A DNA stretch of 64,000 nucleotides, taken from assembly GCA_947627455.1 (NCBI GenBank), contig CANQWC010000008.1, positions 1 through 64,000 of the forward strand. Direction: 5' to 3'. The notes beneath the pieces are model-generated. The model searched no databases, was not told where the DNA came from, and worked only from the letters and a program-made list of their open reading frames with translations. Source of the stretch: an uncultured Clostridia bacterium. Its GTDB lineage: Bacteria > Bacillota > Clostridia > Oscillospirales > Ruminococcaceae. Both the position numbers and the translations under genes were made by a program. Positions 59,280 to 64,000 of the stretch are shown piece by piece. Within the stretch, counting starts at the first letter, position 1. Each line of letters opens with the position of its first letter.

Positions 59280-59717
59280 TCATTCACCCTCCTTTTCTGA
59301 ATCGCTATCCGCATTCTTTTTGCGGTTTATGATCTGCCACACCGCGATGGTTATTCGCGGAACGAGCATCGAAATTATTATCGGAAGCCAATGGAAAATT
59401 ATTATCGGGGCGTAGTCGGTCGAGAAGAAAAGCCCGAGGCCCATCAGCGCGATGAGAAGAAACATTCTTAAGCTATGCGCCGCGCGGATTCTCTTCTTCG
59501 CGGTCTCGGGGTCGGCCTCATCGGCAGCTCTGACCGTCGCCCTCGCGAACAGAAAGTAGTAAAGAAGCATCACCGTCGAGCCGTATAAGGCGCCGAGGAA
59601 AATATTCAGCCCGAACCTGCCCGCGATCAGAAAGGCGGCGCAGACAAGAGGAATATAAATTGTCTGGCCTATCGATATCGCGGTCATGAATTCGCGAACG
59701 GCGTTTTTTTCGCTCAC
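59280..59717 (-). CDS. ATP synthase subunit I-like membrane protein
   Basis: First gene of atp operon, four hydrophobic segments. The 59747 ATG lies only ~8 nt from a -10 (TATAAT, minus 59761-59756), so GTG at 59717 preceded by AAGGGGGGC is the likelier start. Confidence 0.65.
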   Translation of the reverse strand: MSEKNAVREFMTAISIGQTIYIPLVCAAFLIAGRFGLNIFLGALYGSTVMLLYYFLFARATVRAADEADPETAKKRIRAAHSLRMFLLIALMGLGLFFSTDYAPIIIFHWLPIIISMLVPRITIAVWQIINRKKNADSDSEKEGE

Positions 59718-59755
59718 GCAGACGCCCCCCTTTTTATTTTTTTTCATTGATACCT

Positions 59756-59784
59756 ATTATATAGGAAGATCTCGGAATTGTAAA
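59756..59784 (-). promoter_or_regulatory. Sigma-A-type promoter of the ATP synthase operon
   Basis: Minus strand TTTACA - 17 nt - TATAAT. Confidence 0.65.
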
Positions 59785-59964
59785 TAGACAAAAGGGGTGT
59801 TTTGTCTGATTCAACAAAAAAATATGCTGATGTGATAAGTTTTTAGCGCATGAATCTGTCAAACTGCACAAAGCAGGCGGGATTATATCGTTTGAAATGC
59901 CACTTCAAAATTTCTGCGAATTGTGATAAAATTATTACAATTATTGATCCACGGAGGTTTTGAG

Positions 59965-61308
59965 ATGAAAAGAATATTATCAGTAATTCTTGCGGCAGTG
60001 ATGCTCTTGGGGCTTGTAAGCTGCGGCGAGACGAGCTATCCCGACTATAAGACCGAGCTCACGAAAGAGGGCTTCACCTATTCTGCCGACGAGCTTGAAG
60101 ACTATGCGGCGATGGACTGCAAGATCGCGGACTATGACCTTCCCGCGCTCTACAAGTATTTTGACGGCATGGTAAGCCTCGGCGTCGCGTTCACATCTAA
60201 CCAGATAAGCTACTTCGGCAACAAGGACATCGACCTCTTGCAGGAGGCGAACGACCTTGACTTCAACATCACGAAGGGAATACTCAAGCACTACAACATG
60301 TACGTCCTCGGCAACGAGCTCAAATCCGACCACTGCAACCCCGCAGAGGGCGTTTATAACTTCGACGACGGCGACAAGCTTGTGGAAATCGGCAAGGCTG
60401 CGGGCGCAGAGCTCAGGGGGCATACCATCGTATGGCACTCTCAGGTCCCGCAGTGGTGGTTCAAGGCCGACCCGAACGACCCCTCGTCGCTTCAGGAATG
60501 CCATCAGAACGGCACCCTCGCGAGCCGCGAGCAGCTCACCGAAAGGCTTGAGACCTACATCACCGAGCTCATGACCCACTTTAAAGACGACATCAAGATC
60601 TGGGACGTCTGCAACGAAGTCCTCAACGGCACTGGCATCAGACAGGTCAGCGACGACTCTTACTGGGCAGAGATAATCGGCGACGCCGACGGCAACGGCT
60701 ATGCCGACGACTATGTTGAAATCGCGTTCAACAAAGCCCGCGAGGTCGGCGGCGAGGATCTTGTCCTCATGATCAACGACTTCAACCTTGAATGGCAGGA
60801 CACAAAGGTCACCGCGATGTATGACATGGTCGAGAGAATGCTCAGAAAGGGTGTCCGCATCGACGGCGTCGGTTTCCAGTCGCACATCGGTCTCGACTGC
60901 GATGTTGAGCACTATCGCAGAAATATCGAGAAGATTGCGAGCCTCTCTGAGGTCTATGACGAGTGCTTCCCCGAGTACAAGGGCAATTTCAGGGTTCAGA
61001 TAACCGAGCTCGACATGAATATGTATGTCGGCGGGCTTTCGGGGCAGTACGGCTTCCACGCATGGACCGACGAGGACTATCAGAAGCAGGCCGATAAGTA
61101 TTTCGAGCTTGTAGACATGTTCCTTGACTTTGCCGATCAGGGCAAGATCGACGCGATAGTCTTCTGGGGCACCGACGACCAGAACTCATGGCTCAACACG
61201 ATGGACGGCAAGCTCAGAAGCAACGCCGCTCTCCTTGCCGACAAGAACCTCGAGCTCAAGCCCGCTTTCTGGGCAGTGGCACGGGCCGCGCTGAAGCATA
61301 GGAAGTAA
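59965..61308 (+). CDS. GH10 endo-1,4-beta-xylanase lipoprotein
   Basis: GHTIVWHSQVPQWW, IWDVCNEVLNG, GVGFQSHIG, VQITELDMNMY; lipobox LGLVSCGE; start after ACGGAGG RBS. Confidence 0.93.
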   Translation: MKRILSVILAAVMLLGLVSCGETSYPDYKTELTKEGFTYSADELEDYAAMDCKIADYDLPALYKYFDGMVSLGVAFTSNQISYFGNKDIDLLQEANDLDFNITKGILKHYNMYVLGNELKSDHCNPAEGVYNFDDGDKLVEIGKAAGAELRGHTIVWHSQVPQWWFKADPNDPSSLQECHQNGTLASREQLTERLETYITELMTHFKDDIKIWDVCNEVLNGTGIRQVSDDSYWAEIIGDADGNGYADDYVEIAFNKAREVGGEDLVLMINDFNLEWQDTKVTAMYDMVERMLRKGVRIDGVGFQSHIGLDCDVEHYRRNIEKIASLSEVYDECFPEYKGNFRVQITELDMNMYVGGLSGQYGFHAWTDEDYQKQADKYFELVDMFLDFADQGKIDAIVFWGTDDQNSWLNTMDGKLRSNAALLADKNLELKPAFWAVARAALKHRK

Positions 61309-61339
61309 ACCCTCACAAAACCTCAGAATATATAAAACC

Positions 61340-61380
61340 AAGGGCTTCGCCGCTTTGAACAAAGATCGGCGAGGCCTTTT
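61340..61380 (+). terminator. Intrinsic terminator after xylanase
   Basis: AAGGGCTTCGCCGctttgaacaaagatCGGCGAGGCCTTTT. Confidence 0.7.
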
Positions 61381-61527
61381 AGATGTTAGAGGGTAGAAGT
61401 TAGAGGATAGAGGATAGAGATATGTTTTTCGGGAGTGTTCATTCCGCACGCATTATCCTCGGCATTTAAAACCATCGCCGCAGGCGACACCTTGAAACTC
61501 TGACATCTAATTTCTAACTTCTGTTTT
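61381..61527. repeat. Heptad inverted repeat element, second copy
   Basis: AGATGTT AGAGGGT AGAAGTT AGAGGAT AGAGGAT AGAGATA left arm; TCTGACA TCTAATT TCTAACT TCTG right arm. Confidence 0.75.
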
Positions 61528-61569
61528 CTTGATGTGGCCGCTTAGGCCACATCTGATTTTCTTTGCCTC

Positions 61570-61598
61570 TTGACAAACCGTCGGGATTGTGCTATATA
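61570..61598 (+). promoter_or_regulatory. Sigma-A-type promoter of dapA-lysA
   Basis: TTGACA - 17 nt - (TGC)TATATA extended -10. Confidence 0.75.
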
Positions 61599-61610
61599 TA
61601 ATGCAATACT

Positions 61611-61770
61611 GATAGAGGCGCGGTTGGCCATCAGTAGGCGAGGCATGAACGGTATGCCGATACCGCTTCGCAGAAAGGGGCCGCCGCCGAGGACATTTCA
61701 CGGCAAAGGAATGATTCGGCGCAACGGATTAAGAGCTCTTGCGCTGTCGCAGTCGATGCGGAGGGCTATC
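61611..61770 (+). promoter_or_regulatory. Lysine riboswitch (L-box) aptamer
   Basis: P1 GATAG/CTATC; GAGGCGCGG, CATCAGTAGG, AGAAAGGGGCCGCCGCCGAGG, GCTGTCGCAG and GCGGAGGGCTATC match the L-box core order; located upstream of dapA. Confidence 0.85.
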
Positions 61771-61795
61771 GCAATAATTTCATTGACATGATTTT

Positions 61796-61833
61796 GCTGC
61801 GGGGTCTGATATCAGTCTCCGCAGTAATTTTTT
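61796..61833 (+). terminator. Riboswitch expression-platform terminator
   Basis: GCTGCGGGGTCTGATATCAGTCTCCGCAGTAATTTTTT. Confidence 0.8.
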
Positions 61834-61850
61834 CGGGAAAGGAATTTTTT

Positions 61851-62741
61851 ATGCACAAGACAGTATTCACGGGCGCGGCAACCGCCATCATCACACCCTT
61901 CAGGAACGGCAAGGTCGACTATGAGGCATTCGGCAGGCTTATCGATTGGCAGATAGATTCGGGCATCAGCGCGATAGTCGCCGCGGGCACAACGGGCGAG
62001 GGCTCGACACTCACCGACAGCGAGCACCGCGAGGTAATAAAGTTCTGCGTTGAAAAAACCGCGGGCAGGGTCCCCGTCATCGCTGGCACGGGCTCGAACG
62101 ACACCGCCTATGCCGTCGACCTCACGAAATTTGCCTGCGATGTCGGCGCCGACGCAATGCTTTTAGTGACGCCCTACTACAACAAGGCCACCCAGAAGGG
62201 CCTTGTCGAGAGCTTTACCGCCGTTGCTGACATCAGCACAAAGCCTGTCATACTCTATAATGTCCCCTCAAGAACGGGCTGCAATATCCTCCCCGCGACG
62301 GCGAAGATTCTTTCTCAGCATGAGAACATCGCGGGAATAAAAGAGGCGAGCGGCAACATCTCTCAGATAGCCGAGACCGCGGCGCTCTGCGGCGATGACC
62401 TTGACATTTACAGCGGCAATGACGACCAGATCGTGCCCGTTCTCTCGCTCGGGGGAAAGGGCGTCATCTCGGTGTTGTCAAATCTTCTGCCGAGCGAAAC
62501 TGACAGGATTTGTCAGGATTATTTCGCGGGGAAAACCGAAGAGGCGCGAAAGGCCCAGCTTAAATATCTCTCGTTGGTGAGCGCCCTGTTTTCCGAGGTC
62601 AACCCGATACCCGTCAAGGCGGCGATGGCTGCGATGGGCTTCGGCGAGAACGAGCTCAGGCTGCCGCTCACGAGGCTTGAAAAGGAACATGAGGAGGTTC
62701 TGTTCGGGCTGATGAGAGAGCAGGGGATAAAACTTTACTGA
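61851..62741 (+). CDS. dapA: 4-hydroxy-tetrahydrodipicolinate synthase
   Basis: GAATAIITPFRNGKVDYEAFGRLIDWQIDSGISAIVAAGTTGEGSTL; VILYNVPSRTGCNI; GIKEASGN. Confidence 0.96.
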   Translation: MHKTVFTGAATAIITPFRNGKVDYEAFGRLIDWQIDSGISAIVAAGTTGEGSTLTDSEHREVIKFCVEKTAGRVPVIAGTGSNDTAYAVDLTKFACDVGADAMLLVTPYYNKATQKGLVESFTAVADISTKPVILYNVPSRTGCNILPATAKILSQHENIAGIKEASGNISQIAETAALCGDDLDIYSGNDDQIVPVLSLGGKGVISVLSNLLPSETDRICQDYFAGKTEEARKAQLKYLSLVSALFSEVNPIPVKAAMAAMGFGENELRLPLTRLEKEHEEVLFGLMREQGIKLY

Positions 62742-62752
62742 GGAGACTTAAA

Positions 62753-64000
62753 ATGCTTTATTCAAACATAGAAATACATGACGGGCGCCTTTTTTTCGCA
62801 GGCGTTGACGCGGCCGGGCTTGCAAAAAAACACGGCACGCCGCTCTATCTTTTCGACGAGCAGAAAATCCGCGAAAATTGCCGAAAATATACCGATGCGC
62901 TGAAAGCCTGCGCCTGCCCGAATTCGGCGGCGGTATATGCCTCAAAGGCTTGCTGCTTCGCGGGGATCTATAAAATCATCGCCGAAGAGGGCCTTTGCGC
63001 CGATCTTGTCTCATCGGGCGAGATATACACCGCGAAAAAGGCGGGCTTCCCGATGGAGCGGGCCTATTTTCAGGGCAACAACAAGACCGATGAGGACATC
63101 AGCTTCGCGATAGACTGCGGGGTCGGGTATTTCGTCTGCGACAATTTTGAAGAGCTTGAAGCGCTCGACGAGATCGCGGGAAAGCGCGGCATCAGGCAGA
63201 AAATTCTTTTAAGAGTGACCCCCGGGATAGACCCGCACACCTATGACGAGGTCGCGACGGGAAAGGTCGACTCGAAGTTCGGCATCGCGATTGAAACGGG
63301 GCAGGCTATCGAGGCGGTAAAGCTTGCGCTCTCAAAGAAAAACCTTGAGCTCGAGGGCGTTCACTGCCACGTCGGGTCGATGGTCTTTGATTCCGACGTT
63401 TTCTTCCGCGCTTCCGATGTGATGCTCGGGTTTATTAAGGAAATAAAAAATATTTGCGGTTTTGAGGCAAAAACACTTGACCTCGGGGGCGGTTACGGAG
63501 TAAAATATTATGAGGGTCAGGGCGAGATTGACATTTCGGCGAATATAAAGGCAGTCGCCGAGCATATCGCCGAAAAATCGGCCGAGCTTGAAATAAAAAC
63601 CCCGTCGCTTCGGCTTGAACCGGGGCGGAGCATCGTCGCCGACGCGGGAATAACGCTTTACACCGTCGGCTCGGTGAAGAAGATAACGGGTTATAAAAAC
63701 TATGTCTCGGTCGACGGCGGAATGACCGACAACCCGAGGTATGCGCTCTACGGCTCGAAATACACCGTTTTGACCGCGAACAAGGCCGATAAAGAGGCGA
63801 GCCTTTCTGCCGATCTTGTCGGGCGGTGCTGCGAGTCGGGCGATATAATTCAGCCCGATGTGAAATTCCCCGCCGATATTCAAAGAGGGGACACGGTGGC
63901 GGTTCTTACGACAGGGGCCTATAACTATTCTATGGCCTCGAATTACAACCGCGTGGCCCGCCCGCCAATCGTCATCATCGACGGCGGAAAAGACAGGGTC
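62753..64000 (+). CDS. lysA: Diaminopimelate decarboxylase (3' truncated by window edge)
   Basis: Read from sequence (absent from ORF track because open-ended): VYASKACC, GVHCHVGSMVFD, LDLGGGYGVKY, LRLEPGRSIVADAG; RBS AGGAGA. Confidence 0.93.
   Translation, partial: MLYSNIEIHDGRLFFAGVDAAGLAKKHGTPLYLFDEQKIRENCRKYTDALKACACPNSAAVYASKACCFAGIYKIIAEEGLCADLVSSGEIYTAKKAGFPMERAYFQGNNKTDEDISFAIDCGVGYFVCDNFEELEALDEIAGKRGIRQKILLRVTPGIDPHTYDEVATGKVDSKFGIAIETGQAIEAVKLALSKKNLELEGVHCHVGSMVFDSDVFFRASDVMLGFIKEIKNICGFEAKTLDLGGGYGVKYYEGQGEIDISANIKAVAEHIAEKSAELEIKTPSLRLEPGRSIVADAGITLYTVGSVKKITGYKNYVSVDGGMTDNPRYALYGSKYTVLTANKADKEASLSADLVGRCCESGDIIQPDVKFPADIQRGDTVAVLTTGAYNYSMASNYNRVARPPIVIIDGGKDRV

Noticed and set aside
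59980-61059. 359-aa minus-strand ORF opposite the GH10 xylanase
   Set aside because: Sense frame has all GH10 catalytic motifs; antisense frame has no recognisable domain

Overview
Chromosomal window from a spore-forming, fibre- or xylan-degrading anaerobic Firmicute (Clostridia/Ruminococcaceae-like; taxonomy is inferred). Left end: a type IV pilus operon with major pilin, prepilin peptidase and PilM/N/O-like proteins. It is followed by an unusual 2158-aa protein carrying a prepilin N-terminus and five minor pilin-like genes arranged as a duplicated pair plus one. Middle: housekeeping genes and a 5171-aa secreted multi-domain surface protein with a long 5' leader, then nth, a GGDEF protein, a stand-alone Spo0A DNA-binding-domain protein, a GH3 enzyme, a Cys/His-repeat secreted protein, dipicolinate synthase (dpaAB), DUF1846, a class II aldolase, an FTR-like protein plus thioredoxin, and a complete F-type ATP synthase operon. 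Right end: a GH10 xylanase and a lysine-riboswitch-controlled dapA-lysA unit. Main points for follow-up: (i) poly-G tracts in the giant pilin ORF (9 G; either single-base slip gives an immediate stop) and in the leader of the 5171-aa gene (11 G), suggesting two phase-variable giant surface proteins; (ii) a giant pilin adhesin with a novel C-terminal repeat and a likely minor-pilin tip complex; (iii) a stand-alone Spo0A-C protein with a near-perfect 0A box in its promoter; (iv) a two-carboxylate c-subunit motif suggesting Na+-coupled ATP synthase; (v) a signal-less BMP/PnrA protein with a ParB-like N-terminal part; (vi) two families of dispersed intergenic repeats. No CRISPR, tRNA, rRNA, transposase or phage genes were recognised. 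All family calls come from reading motifs by eye; no searches were run.
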